A stretch of DNA of 64,000 nt from Rhodanobacter sp. L36 (GCF_009765755.1 NZ_LMUV01000002.1:910578-974577); one strand, 5' to 3'; shown: positions 10,601 to 18,978, numbered from the stretch's first letter. Numbers and translations are program-made. The notes: generated by a model from the letters alone, not told the origin.

Positions 10601-12350
10601 GGTGGATGCGTTGAGCGCCGGTTCGGTGACGGCGCAACTGCTGCAGAACGACAAGCCGGTCGATCGCCTGCAAACCACCGTGGTGATGGAGCCGCTCGAC
10701 TGGTTGTCGCAGCAGCAACTCAACCTGCCGCTGACTGCCGGTGCATCCATGTTGCCGTTGACGCTGCCGGCCGACGCCAGCGACGTGCGCCTGCGTTTCG
10801 TCGACAGCGCGATCAGCCAGTTCGCCCGCGTGGCCGATGATCTGGTGGACTATCCGTATGGCTGCGTCGAACAGACGTCCAGCCGTCTGATTCCGCTGGC
10901 GCTGGCCTTGACCAGTTACGCGCAAAACGGCACCACGGCCGCTGGTGGACGCGACACCACGCAAGGCATCGATGCATTGCTGCGCACGCAGCGCCAACGG
11001 CTTGCGCTGCTCGCCGGCGAAGGCGGCGTGTTCGGCTGGTGGGGCGATGGCAGCGGCGGCAATCCGTTCCTCACCACGTACGCCTACTACGCGGACTGGC
11101 TGGCCAGTCGCAGCATCGGTCTGGAACTGCCGGCGGACAACTGGAAACAGATGCTGGAGTCGTACAAGAACAGTGCCGACGAACCGCTGCTGCATCGCGT
11201 GCTCGAACTTTACTGGAGCCATCAGATGGGCCTGCCGGTGCAGACCCAGCTCGACGGCCTCACCGACAACCTCGCCACCGCCGATGCCAAACCGGAAACG
11301 CTCGCCGACGAGGACAGCCTGATTTTCGCGGCGCCGGATTCCAGCGAAGGACATCAGGTTGCACTCGTGCTTGCCGCGCAGTTGTATCGCGAGATCAACC
11401 AGCCATTGCCCGGCAAGCTGGTCGCCGAAATCGACGCGGCGAAGCAGGCATTGGCGAGCAGCCACTCGCCGTTCGTGCAGAGCCTGCTGCTGCTCGGCCA
11501 GGGCAATACCAACCCCGGTCAGACTGGCGCGTTGCTCGCGCGGGTCAGCGCCGACATGCCGACGATGGAACGCGCGATCGCGTTGACGTGGTTGCAGAAA
11601 GCACTCGGCGGCGCACCGGGAAGTGCTGCCCCGACCAACGCACCGAGCGCGATCGGTGCCGGTCAGTGGCAGGCCATCGATAGTCCCACCGGTCAGCGCG
11701 AGTGGCACTGGAGTGGAAATACCGCGCCGAGCACATTGGCCTTGGCGGCTGCGTCGGCCGCGTCGGGCGACAACACGCCGGTGGCGGTCATCAGCTATCA
11801 GAGCCGCGCGAAGCAAGGCACGCAGTTGCCGATCACCCTGCAACGCAAGCTCTACAAACTGGTTGCGCAGGCAACGGCGACCAACAGCAGCGGCGATGTC
11901 GAAGCGGGCGATCAGGGCCGCACGTACGCCGCGGAAGAAGTGCCTGTCGGCAGCGCGCTGGAAGCCAACACCCTGTACGTCGACGAAGTCATGCTCACGC
12001 CGGACAAGAAAGGCAGCTATCGCTACGGCCTGCTCGAAGTGCCGTTGCCGCCGGGTGGCGATGTCGAAGCGAGCACATGGGGACTGACGATCACCGGTCT
12101 GAGTGGCGCGGGCGATGACGCCCGCCTGCAGCGCGCGCCGGTACGCCAGGTGCAGCACGAAATGGGCGAGATGTCGTATCGCCAGCCGGTCGCATCGCTG
12201 GATCATCCACAGGTCTATCGCCAGCTGGTGCGCTTCTCGCTGCCGGGCACGTTTTCGTTGCCGCCGGCGCGTTACTTCCGCATGTACCAGCCCCAAGCCA
12301 AGGCCTTGCAGGACGACGGCAAGAAAAACTTCACGATGGTGGTGAAGTGA
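7623..12350 (+). CDS. yfaS: Bacterial alpha-2-macroglobulin (MagD/YfaS type)
   Basis: A 1,575-residue periplasmic protein. The signal peptide is QRLPPLLSRFACAAVCTFAL followed by VVHA, without a lipobox, so it is soluble like MagD rather than a lipoprotein like YfhM. It has tandem macroglobulin-type beta domains, including the MG2-like LYRPGDDVHVK and VYAPGDTVQLDLDSQ, a TARWRITVRATTAEG-like segment (here SLTRWRITVRATTAEG), and an intact thioester motif CVEQ at residues 1081-1084 in PYGCVEQTSS. The thioester traps proteases covalently after bait cleavage. It is full length (family about 1,500), unlike the broken yfaS of many E. coli strains. Start: ATG 7623 follows AGGGA; ATG 7584, overlapping the yfaT stop, is an alternative adding 13 residues. 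Confidence 0.93.
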   Translation: MQRLPPLLSRFACAAVCTFALGSVVHARENATLSATTPSDYATFKGQPFFLLTDSSYGSDEVAKVRLEAPGGDADALKPYGGADILLYRIPQPLAFLKGQKNLHRVEVHPNYRGEGLANTLSYLWDSWYQQTRRSWQRILSTDTRKQAIAQAPQLKIGAALTKPTRFEQNPQFEPLKGYDLVDRFRYPLWSAKPIEPPKGVQMEGSSSDFLSPNSGNLMIPVGKLKPGLYLVEAVIGAYRANTLLFVTDTVAITKSTHDGMLVWTANRKQGVPVPSATLQWTDGLGVLKSGQTGTDGVLQLDHASPERSYLIGEDAGGGVFISENFYYDSEIYNAKLYAVTDRPLYRPGDDVHVKFVGRDFKNATDSTPVASGAIALDVLDPNGSPVAHSALTMSSDTGADTSFTLPANASAGGYTLRFTYGGSTYGGAFRVAEYIKPHFDIALVMDKPDYGTGEALEGKIRLSYPDGRPVGNAHVSVSVRAQQVTMVEGELRYAGLFPVKLDQQELVADNDGSVPLKLPPAKDPSRYVVTVLASDGAAYRVRITRELLVARGVMPYTLSTSSQFTQPGAKTDFVLAAQALPSALNSTGTPIVVPAQIPAHWELTRLEDQSKQSGDLAAATPGAPITFPVTFPQPGSYTLSVKDQHGNLLAATSHWVAGNGITATPGSVQIVLDRAHYAIGDTAEALITFPQPVGNALLTLERDKVEEHALLGSGADWLSLSKVSDTQWRARIRIAANFSPNMTFSVLYVKDGDYAFQNAGISVAQPQIALAVKSDKPVYAPGDTVQLDLDSQLAGKPASANLTVSVVDEMVYVLQPEIAPNIVDFFYHPRRNSVRTTSSLNFISYDMALSSLPGAPEQGRYNERGVKVLERPRRDEKDTAAWVATLKTDAAGHAHMSFVMPDSLTRWRITVRATTAEGVVGQTTANVRSDKPLYLKWTGPTHFRSGDKPRLDMVAFNQGAQDVEAQLQVDGAGLAVHQTVKLKRGPNVLTLPVDALSAGSVTAQLLQNDKPVDRLQTTVVMEPLDWLSQQQLNLPLTAGASMLPLTLPADASDVRLRFVDSAISQFARVADDLVDYPYGCVEQTSSRLIPLALALTSYAQNGTTAAGGRDTTQGIDALLRTQRQRLALLAGEGGVFGWWGDGSGGNPFLTTYAYYADWLASRSIGLELPADNWKQMLESYKNSADEPLLHRVLELYWSHQMGLPVQTQLDGLTDNLATADAKPETLADEDSLIFAAPDSSEGHQVALVLAAQLYREINQPLPGKLVAEIDAAKQALASSHSPFVQSLLLLGQGNTNPGQTGALLARVSADMPTMERAIALTWLQKALGGAPGSAAPTNAPSAIGAGQWQAIDSPTGQREWHWSGNTAPSTLALAAASAASGDNTPVAVISYQSRAKQGTQLPITLQRKLYKLVAQATATNSSGDVEAGDQGRTYAAEEVPVGSALEANTLYVDEVMLTPDKKGSYRYGLLEVPLPPGGDVEASTWGLTITGLSGAGDDARLQRAPVRQVQHEMGEMSYRQPVASLDHPQVYRQLVRFSLPGTFSLPPARYFRMYQPQAKALQDDGKKNFTMVVK

Positions 12351-12371
12351 TGGAGGCGAAATAAGCGCGCC

Positions 12372-14153
12372 ATGAATCAGCGTCGGCCATGGCATGCACT
12401 TGCCGCTGCGGCATTCGCATGGCTCGCGATCGGTTCGCCGGTTGCGAGTGCGGAGTATTCGGCGCCGCTGCAGTTTGCGTGGCAACCGCGCGGTACCGAT
12501 GCTCAGTTGTGGCATCTGGACGATCGCCCACTTGATGCCAGCACAGCGCGGCCATTGCCGGCCGATCTGGATACACCGCTCGGCAGCGTGTGGAAACTTT
12601 TCGTCTACAGCTACCTGGTCGATCGCCGCATGCATTCAGACGATTACCATTGCGGTGACGATCATTCATCGCTGACGACTGTGGAGCGCAAGCGCATCGG
12701 CGACGAGGAAATCTATTGCTGCCACGCCGGCGGGCGCATCGATCGCGAACGCGCGCTGGTGCAATCGTGCGGACTGTATTTCGAGCCGCAACGACTGCAG
12801 CTCGATACCACAGTCTGGCGCGACTACTGGCGCAAGCGACACGCGCCGCTGTGGCTGCAATCGCTGGCGCAGATCAAATCCACCACGCGCGTATCCGTCG
12901 CCGATCTGCTGGCCGCGTTGCGCAGCGTTCCCGAAGACGCGCGCACCGAAGCCGAACACACGCTGATCTCGGTGATCACCCTGGGTCGCGGCGAAGGCAC
13001 GCTCGCCGACTACGGCAGCCTGCTGCGCGCCAAGACGTGGACGATGCCCGATCCGCTACGCCGCGGTGCGTCGCTCGGCGGCGCCGCGGGATGGCTCGCC
13101 GACGGCACGCCGATATGGATGTCCGGCCCGGGCAGCAGCAACCGCGTGCTGGCGGCTGCGGCGAGCCATTTGCATCCGTTGTTGCAAACCGTTCCGGTCG
13201 CCGACAGCGACGCCTGCGTCGTGGTCGATTATTTCGATCGTTATCCGATCCACCACGTGCTGCCCGCGCAAGGTCATCAGCCTGTGCGCGATGGCGCGCT
13301 CAATGGCCGGTTTCGCGTCGAGTTCGTCAACGGTCACTGGATCGACATTGAAAGCCATGGCGAGATGCAATTGCGTGGCGCCGCAGGTGACCCGCATCTC
13401 AGCGCGCGGCTGGGCCTCAACGATTACATCGCGCGCGTCGTGGAGCGCGAGGGCGATGCCAGCGAAAGCGCAGCCGCCGAAGCGCTGGCCGTGGCCGCGC
13501 GCAGCTATCTCGTGCAGCAGGCATCGCTCGATCGCGGTTGCTGGCACATCGCCGATGCCAGCCGCACGCAACGCGTCGCCGCGCATCCGCCGAGCGCAGC
13601 AGCACGGCAGGTTGCAGCATGGACCGACACGCTGATTCTCACCGACGTCAGCGTGCAATATCACGGCACGTTGCCGGGCAAAGATCGCATGGCGTGGCGG
13701 GATGCGGTGCAGTTGTCGAAGCAGGGACTTTCGTTCGACGCGATTCTCGCGCGCAGCTGGCCGGGCGCGACGCTCACGTCGCTGATGAGTCCGCTCGGCG
13801 GCGATTGTCAGCCGATCGCGTTGGCGCAATCGTGGCTGCAGCACCAGACACCGCAATGGCAGCAGCGTCTGCGCGACGAACCCGGATACGAAACACCCGC
13901 GATTCCCGCGGTATGCCAGCTGCGCGAAGGTCGGCCTTATGCCGATGCGCGACGCAATCGACTGTACGTGAGTGGTCTGTCCAGTGAGGAAGATCGCATC
14001 GCGCTCGCGCACGAATACCTGCACCTCGCCTTCGCGCATCATCCGCGCGGAGAGGACGAGGTTTTCATCGAGCAGCAGGCACGGCGGTTGTTGCGCACGC
14101 CCGTCGCGTTGCCCGATGCCGTGCCGGACGAACACCAGGGAAACACGCCATGA
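12372..14153 (+). CDS. yfaQ: YfaQ/DUF2300 protein: PBP-like, SpoIID-like and HExxH modules
   Basis: A 593-residue secreted protein with signal peptide 1-27 (VASA/E). Residues 60-250 read like the transpeptidase fold of penicillin-binding proteins: S72-V-W-K75 (SxxK), ALVQSCGLYF with S132-C-G134 in the SxN place, and K221-T-W-T224 in the KTG place, followed by GGAAGWLADGTPIW. Residues about 349-468 resemble SpoIID/LytB: LNDYIARVV, EALAVAARSYLV, then GLSFDAILARSWPGATL. Near the C-terminus H547-E-Y-L-H551 is a zinc-peptidase-like HExxH. The family is annotated only as DUF2300, so the module reading is mine. It lies between the macroglobulin and yfaP genes on the same strand, 21 bases after the former. 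Whether the PBP-like site is active is open, since Gly and Trp replace usual residues. Confidence 0.85.
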   Translation: MNQRRPWHALAAAAFAWLAIGSPVASAEYSAPLQFAWQPRGTDAQLWHLDDRPLDASTARPLPADLDTPLGSVWKLFVYSYLVDRRMHSDDYHCGDDHSSLTTVERKRIGDEEIYCCHAGGRIDRERALVQSCGLYFEPQRLQLDTTVWRDYWRKRHAPLWLQSLAQIKSTTRVSVADLLAALRSVPEDARTEAEHTLISVITLGRGEGTLADYGSLLRAKTWTMPDPLRRGASLGGAAGWLADGTPIWMSGPGSSNRVLAAAASHLHPLLQTVPVADSDACVVVDYFDRYPIHHVLPAQGHQPVRDGALNGRFRVEFVNGHWIDIESHGEMQLRGAAGDPHLSARLGLNDYIARVVEREGDASESAAAEALAVAARSYLVQQASLDRGCWHIADASRTQRVAAHPPSAAARQVAAWTDTLILTDVSVQYHGTLPGKDRMAWRDAVQLSKQGLSFDAILARSWPGATLTSLMSPLGGDCQPIALAQSWLQHQTPQWQQRLRDEPGYETPAIPAVCQLREGRPYADARRNRLYVSGLSSEEDRIALAHEYLHLAFAHHPRGEDEVFIEQQARRLLRTPVALPDAVPDEHQGNTP

Positions 14154-14238
14154 CGCGAATCGCCCTGTCGAATTCTGATCGAGCCCGACGGCCGTTGATG
14201 CCCATGCAGTGCCACCACTTTTTATTCAGGACAGCGCC

Positions 14239-15057
14239 ATGACTGCAGGATCCCTCAAGTTTGCCTGTGTTGCCTTCGTACTCGGGGCGAGTATGGGTGG
14301 CCCGGCATGGGCTCAACAGGCCCCGACGCAGCCCGACGAGAAAATAGAATTCAGCGCGCCGATCAATGGCTGGCGCTCGTCGGCCGGCGACGAGTCGCGC
14401 TACACGCAGGAGGTTCATTACCCCGCGGTCGCGGTGAACACGCCCGAAGGACAGGCGGCCAGCGCGATGATCGCCGGCGAAATCCGCCACGCGCCCAAGG
14501 GAACCGCCAGCGCTGCCGACCAACCCGCGACGCTGATCGTCAACGGCGTTGCGATGCCGCAGCGAGTCGAGAGCGATGGTCATTTCTCGCGCCCGTATGC
14601 TTTCGGATCGGGCAGCAACAGTGTGGAAATGATCAGCGCCGACGGCACGCGCCAGCGCACGCAGTTCTACGAAGGCTACAGCGGCAAAACCAGGCCGCGG
14701 CTGCGCGTGCTGCTTTCGTGGGACAGCGACGGCACCGATCTCGATCTGCACGTGGTGTCGCCGGACGGCCAGCATGCGTTCTACGGCAATCGCGTGGTGC
14801 CCAACGGCGGCGCCCTCGACGTGGATGTCACGACGGGCTACGGGCCGGAGATCTATTCCAACCCGTCACCACCGAGCGGCACCTATCTGGTCTACGTGAA
14901 CTATTACGGCAGCGGCGAAAACCACCAGCTATTGACCGTGGCGCAAGTGGCGATCGTGACCGACGAGGGCACGCCCAACGAGAAACAGCAGACGTTCATC
15001 GTGCCGATGCGCAAGGCCGGCGAGCTCACGCTGGTGAAATCGTTCGTGATGCCCTGA
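14239..15057 (+). CDS. yfaP: DUF2135 (YfaP) secreted protein, last gene of the macroglobulin operon
   Basis: A 272-residue secreted protein with signal peptide ending AWA/QQ (about residue 25). The C-terminal half carries the DUF2135 signature: LRVLLSWDSDGTDLDLHVV, SPDGQHAFYGN, a tyrosine-rich loop and GTYLVYVNYYGSG, which looks like an all-beta sandwich with an acidic, possibly calcium-binding, loop. Function unknown; in Pseudomonas the last mag gene product associates with MagD. The gene starts 85 bases after yfaQ and is followed directly by a bidirectional terminator, which marks the operon end. ATG 14239 was chosen over 14209 because it gives a clean signal peptide. Confidence 0.87.
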   Translation: MTAGSLKFACVAFVLGASMGGPAWAQQAPTQPDEKIEFSAPINGWRSSAGDESRYTQEVHYPAVAVNTPEGQAASAMIAGEIRHAPKGTASAADQPATLIVNGVAMPQRVESDGHFSRPYAFGSGSNSVEMISADGTRQRTQFYEGYSGKTRPRLRVLLSWDSDGTDLDLHVVSPDGQHAFYGNRVVPNGGALDVDVTTGYGPEIYSNPSPPSGTYLVYVNYYGSGENHQLLTVAQVAIVTDEGTPNEKQQTFIVPMRKAGELTLVKSFVMP

Positions 15058-15072
15058 TTCATATGGACGTCC

Positions 15073-15112
15073 AAAACAAAAGCCCCGACATATGCCGGGG
15101 CTTTTGTTTTTT
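15073..15112. terminator. Bidirectional intrinsic terminator after yfaP and the DUF481 gene
   Basis: The sequence AAAACAAAAGCCCCG, a short loop and CGGGGCTTTTGTTTT forms a long stem with a GC core, with T-runs readable on both strands. It separates two convergent genes (stops at 15057 and 15130) and would end both transcripts. Confidence 0.9.
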
Positions 15113-15129
15113 CAGCGTTGGTGCGTGGA

Positions 15130-15972
15130 TCAGAAGTTGTAGACCAGGTTGGTGGTGGTCAACGTATCGAGCTTCTTGATGCCCGGCAGTACGTCGCTGT
15201 TGTGGCGAACCTGGAAACCGAGTTTCAGAGCCATTTTCTTGGTCATGCTGACCGCGAGTCCGGCGTCGTTCTGCAGGTAGGTGTTCTTGGAGCCCGCTTC
15301 CATCAGGAACGTGTCCTCGAACGCGGTGTTGTCGGTCAGCTTCAACTTGTAGTTGACCAGACCACGCGCCACCACTTCGCCGACTGTGGGTTGCTCCAAG
15401 GTGGTAACGGTGACGGAACCGTCCGGATTGGCAGCAGAGTCGATGATGTTTGCCGGGCGATAACGCTTGTAACCCGGGCCGATTTCGAACGACAACTCGT
15501 TGCTCTCGTCCTTCAGCGCGATATAGCCATAGCCCAGCGACACCACACCATCCCACACGTTGGCGCCGAATTCGTCGTGCTCGTAACGCGCGGCACCAAC
15601 GATGTAGCTGCGCGGATCAAGCTTGTAGCCGACGGACGCGCCGCCGTCATAGCGATTGGCGGTGGTGTTGAACTGGTCCGTCGTGTTGCCGTTGGCATCG
15701 ACGATCGACTGCTGAGCCTTGGTGCGCAGGAAATCGAGCGAAAACGCGTTTTTCCATTGCTCGTTTTCCTGGGCGAGGCCGAGCTTGGCGTCGAGATTCT
15801 GTGAACGCGTGTTGCCGGTTGCGGACGAATAGCCAAGTTCACCGGAGCCCGTCCAGCCACCATTCTTCGCGGCAGTGCTGGCGTCGGTCGTGGTCGGGCT
15901 GGCGTCTTGTGCCTGCACGGCGAAACTCGAAACAGCGGCCAGCAGCAGGCCGGCGATCAGGGTCTTTTTCAT
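15130..15972 (-). CDS. DUF481 (YdiY-like) outer-membrane beta-barrel protein
   Basis: A 280-residue protein with a clear signal peptide (KKTLIAGLLLAAVSSFAVQA/QD), alternating aromatic/polar beta strands throughout and a terminal Phe (LVYNF), the usual outer-membrane insertion signal. The pattern GELGYSSATGNTRSQNLDAK is the start of DUF481/YdiY proteins, which are predicted small beta-barrels of unknown role, some acid-induced. Upstream (15993-16007) lies an imperfect inverted repeat, GGTAAGGCGCCTACC, which could be an operator. Convergent with yfaP. Confidence 0.88.
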   Translation of the reverse strand: MKKTLIAGLLLAAVSSFAVQAQDASPTTTDASTAAKNGGWTGSGELGYSSATGNTRSQNLDAKLGLAQENEQWKNAFSLDFLRTKAQQSIVDANGNTTDQFNTTANRYDGGASVGYKLDPRSYIVGAARYEHDEFGANVWDGVVSLGYGYIALKDESNELSFEIGPGYKRYRPANIIDSAANPDGSVTVTTLEQPTVGEVVARGLVNYKLKLTDNTAFEDTFLMEAGSKNTYLQNDAGLAVSMTKKMALKLGFQVRHNSDVLPGIKKLDTLTTTNLVYNF

Positions 15973-16212
15973 GGGGCATCCATTTGTTAAACATTGGTAA
16001 GGCGCCTACCTTAACGGGCGGGATTGAACTTGCAATGAACGGTAACCCCTCATACGGGGCCGCGAACGCACCTTTCGCGCCGTCAACATCTTCGTCACGA
16101 CATGCTGCAAGCCGATGAACAAGATGGGCTGGCAGCGCAGCGACTTGCGGCTTCACGAGGCCGCCACCATGCTAGTCAGCGCTACTCAACGACGACAGGC
16201 CGGCGGTAAATC

Positions 16213-17196
16213 ATGGATCGTTACGAACGCATACTGACCCTCCACCGCCTCCTGAAATCGGCGCATTACCCCATTCCCTTGTCGCGCCTGCTGGGCGAGC
16301 TGGAGTGCTCGCGCGCGACGTTGTATCGCGACGTGGCGTTTCTTCGCGATGCTCTGGGCGCACCGATCGAAAGCGCCGGCACCGAGCAGGCGGCGTTCCG
16401 TTACGAGGTCGGCGAAGGCGAGCGATTCGAACTGCCGGGTTTGTGGCTGACCTCGGACGAACTGGCCGCGCTGCTTGCGTTGAACGAACTGATCAGCCGT
16501 TCCGGTCCCGGCGTACTGGCCGGTGCGCTGGCACCGTTCAAGGCGCGCATCGAAGGCTTGCTGTCCGATCAGGGCAGCGGCAAGGCACTGCCGATCGAAC
16601 GAATCCGCGTGATCCCGTGGGGCGAGCGCAAGCTGGACCAGCAGGTATTCCGCATCGTGGCCGGGGCGGTGCTGGAGCGTAGACAACTGCGCTTTCGATA
16701 TCGCGCGCGCACTACCAATGCCGACAGTCGCCGTACCGTGTCACCGCAACGGCTGACGCACTATCGCGACAACTGGTATCTCGATGTCTGGGATCACGAC
16801 CGCGAAGCCCTGCGCAGTTTCGCGGTGGACCGCATCGTGGAAGCGAGTTCACTCGATCAGGCGGCGACCGACGTCAGCGAAGGCGATCTCAACGATCTGC
16901 TGGCGTCGAGCTACGGCATTTTCGCCGGCAAGCCCAAAGCCTGGGCGACGATTCGCTTCTCACCGCACGCGGCGCGCTGGGTGGCCGAAGAACACTGGCA
17001 TTCGCAGCAGAAGGGCGAATGGCTTTCGGACGGCCACTACGAATTGAAGGTGCCCTACTCCAATTCCAAGGAGCTGCTGATGGACGTGCTGAAGTACGGC
17101 CCGGACGCGCAGATCGTCGCGCCGATCCCGCTGCGCGAGGAGATGAAGATCCTGCTGCAGCTCGCACGCGATGCGTACAAATCCAGCGGCGAGTAA
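16213..17196 (+). CDS. WYL-domain transcriptional regulator
   Basis: A 327-residue regulator. The N-terminal 60 residues form a winged helix-turn-helix (YERILTLHRLLKSA, then LLGELECSRATLYRDVAFLRD). A linker leads to a WYL domain at about residues 150-220, including the name-giving DNWYLDVWDHDREALRSF and the basic LRFRYRAR stretch thought to sense nucleic acid or nucleotide ligands. The C-terminal WCX-like part is rich in beta strands. Targets are unknown; it is not in an obvious operon and converges on the SLC13 gene with a 9-base gap. Confidence 0.9.
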   Translation: MDRYERILTLHRLLKSAHYPIPLSRLLGELECSRATLYRDVAFLRDALGAPIESAGTEQAAFRYEVGEGERFELPGLWLTSDELAALLALNELISRSGPGVLAGALAPFKARIEGLLSDQGSGKALPIERIRVIPWGERKLDQQVFRIVAGAVLERRQLRFRYRARTTNADSRRTVSPQRLTHYRDNWYLDVWDHDREALRSFAVDRIVEASSLDQAATDVSEGDLNDLLASSYGIFAGKPKAWATIRFSPHAARWVAEEHWHSQQKGEWLSDGHYELKVPYSNSKELLMDVLKYGPDAQIVAPIPLREEMKILLQLARDAYKSSGE

Positions 17197-17205
17197 TCGC
17201 CTTTA

Positions 17206-18978
17206 TCAGTGGCCGGGATGAAACGGCCAGAAGATCGGTATCAGCCACATCGACAATGAGCAGAAGATCAGGATCAGCGGGATGCCGACTTTCATGAAGT
17301 CGGTAAATCGATAACCACCCGCGTAATAAACCATCGTGTTGGTCGGATAACCCACCGGCGTCGCGAATGAAGTCGCCGCGGCAAAGGCGACCGCCACCAC
17401 GAATGGGCGCGCATCCACATGCATCGCATGCCCCACCGACACGGCGATGCCGACCATCAACACCACCGACGGGTTGTGACCCATCAGTTCGGTCAATAGC
17501 GCCGTCAGCAGATACACCATGAGCAGCGCCGCGAGCGGCCCGTGGCTGCCAGCGACCGACATGCCGGCATGCACGACGATGTCGGACAGCCCGCTCTTTT
17601 CGATCGCGATGCCCAGCGGAAGAATCGCCCCGAGCAGAATGATGATCTTCCAGTCCATGCCTTCATAGACGTCTTTACGGCCAAAGCATCCGGCGATCGC
17701 CATGGCGGTGGCGCCGCAGATCGCCGCGATCGGAATTGGCAGCCAGTGCAGTCCCGACGAAATCACCACGGCGGCCATGATCGCCACCGCGTACAGCGCC
17801 TTTCGCGACGTGCGGCGCGGTTCCTCGCGTTCGCTGAGCACGACGAAGGCTTCGTCGTTGCGCAGATTGGTCAGCGCGTTCTCGTCGATCAGCACCATCA
17901 GCACGTCGCCAAGCGCGAGCGTGACGTCGCTGAGCTTGTCGCGCAGCACCTGACCGCGGCGATGGATGGCCAGCGCCGTCATGTCGTAGCGCCAGCCGAT
18001 GCCGGTCTCGGCAAAACGCCGGCCTTCGGCGGCACTGCCCGGCGACACCATGATTTCCGCCAGCACGCGCGGGTGATCCTCGATGCGAGGGTAGCGGCTC
18101 TCCGGCGCGTTGCGCAGGTTGGCCTGATGGCGGAAATCCTCGATCTTTTCCCAGTCGCCACGCACCAGCAGCACATCACCTGCGGCGAGTTGCTGCGAAC
18201 GCGGCGACCACATGCGGCGCTCGCCGCGCAGCAACTCGAGCGGATAGACGCCGAACTTTTCGCCGAGGTTCGCATCGGCGATGCTGCTGCCGATCAACGC
18301 GGATTGCTCGGTCACTTCGAGCTCGGCCACGTACTTGCCGATGTCCGCTTCCTCCGGCATGTCGGCGGGAATGTGCCGCGGCAACAGCCAACGGCCCACC
18401 AGCATCAGGTACACGATGCCGACCACGGCGAGCACAGCGCCCATGCGGGTGAATTCGAAAACACCGAATCCCGGCATGCCGTGTTTCTGCGCGAGCGTGT
18501 CTGCAAGCAGGTTGGACGACGTGCCGATGAGCGTGCACACGCCTCCCATCTGCGCGGCGTAAGCCATCGGCATCAGCACGCGACCGGGCGGCGTGCCGGT
18601 ACGCTGGCAGACCTTGAGCGCGAGCGGAAGAAATGTGGCGACCAGCGCGATGTTCTTGATGAAAGCACCGAGCGGCGCGATCGCCAGCATCATCGCCAGC
18701 GTCAGCAGCCATGGGCGCCGGATGCGTATCAGCAGACGACTCAGCGGTTCGAGCGCACCAGAGCGTTCGATGCCCAGACTCAGCGCGAACATCGCCGCCA
18801 CCGTCACGGTCGCTTCGTTGCTGAAACCGCTTAGCGCATCGACCGGGCTGACGATGCCAAGAATCACCAGCGCCGCCAGCACCAGCAATGCGACCAGATC
18901 GATGCGCAGTTTTTCGCTGGCGAACAGGCCCATCGCGCCGACGATCACGGCCAGCGTGGCCCAGGCCTGCCATGTCAT
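17206..18978 (-). CDS. SLC13/DASS-family permease with TrkA-C domains
   Basis: About 590 residues. The N-terminal and C-terminal blocks of hydrophobic segments flank a soluble central region (about residues 200-390) that reads as two RCK/TrkA-C regulatory domains (for example LEVTEQSALIGSSIADANL and LRDKLSDVTLALGDVLMVL). The C-terminal hairpin SFATPVGYPTNTMVYYAGGY and MGHNPSVVLMVGIAV are typical of sodium-coupled dicarboxylate/sulfate transporters of this class. The substrate (sulfate, dicarboxylate or other anion) cannot be told. ATG 18978 begins TWQAWATLAVIVGAM; an in-frame start at 18999 adds seven basic residues. Confidence 0.9.
   Translation of the reverse strand: MTWQAWATLAVIVGAMGLFASEKLRIDLVALLVLAALVILGIVSPVDALSGFSNEATVTVAAMFALSLGIERSGALEPLSRLLIRIRRPWLLTLAMMLAIAPLGAFIKNIALVATFLPLALKVCQRTGTPPGRVLMPMAYAAQMGGVCTLIGTSSNLLADTLAQKHGMPGFGVFEFTRMGAVLAVVGIVYLMLVGRWLLPRHIPADMPEEADIGKYVAELEVTEQSALIGSSIADANLGEKFGVYPLELLRGERRMWSPRSQQLAAGDVLLVRGDWEKIEDFRHQANLRNAPESRYPRIEDHPRVLAEIMVSPGSAAEGRRFAETGIGWRYDMTALAIHRRGQVLRDKLSDVTLALGDVLMVLIDENALTNLRNDEAFVVLSEREEPRRTSRKALYAVAIMAAVVISSGLHWLPIPIAAICGATAMAIAGCFGRKDVYEGMDWKIIILLGAILPLGIAIEKSGLSDIVVHAGMSVAGSHGPLAALLMVYLLTALLTELMGHNPSVVLMVGIAVSVGHAMHVDARPFVVAVAFAAATSFATPVGYPTNTMVYYAGGYRFTDFMKVGIPLILIFCSLSMWLIPIFWPFHPGH

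Noticed and set aside
9567-12635. 1,022-residue open frame on the minus strand
   Set aside because: It lies opposite the macroglobulin gene, is rich in Arg, His and Gln with no domain, and is a GC-driven shadow.
17542-18834. 430-residue plus-strand frame
   Set aside because: Antisense to the SLC13 permease, with a biased His/Arg composition.
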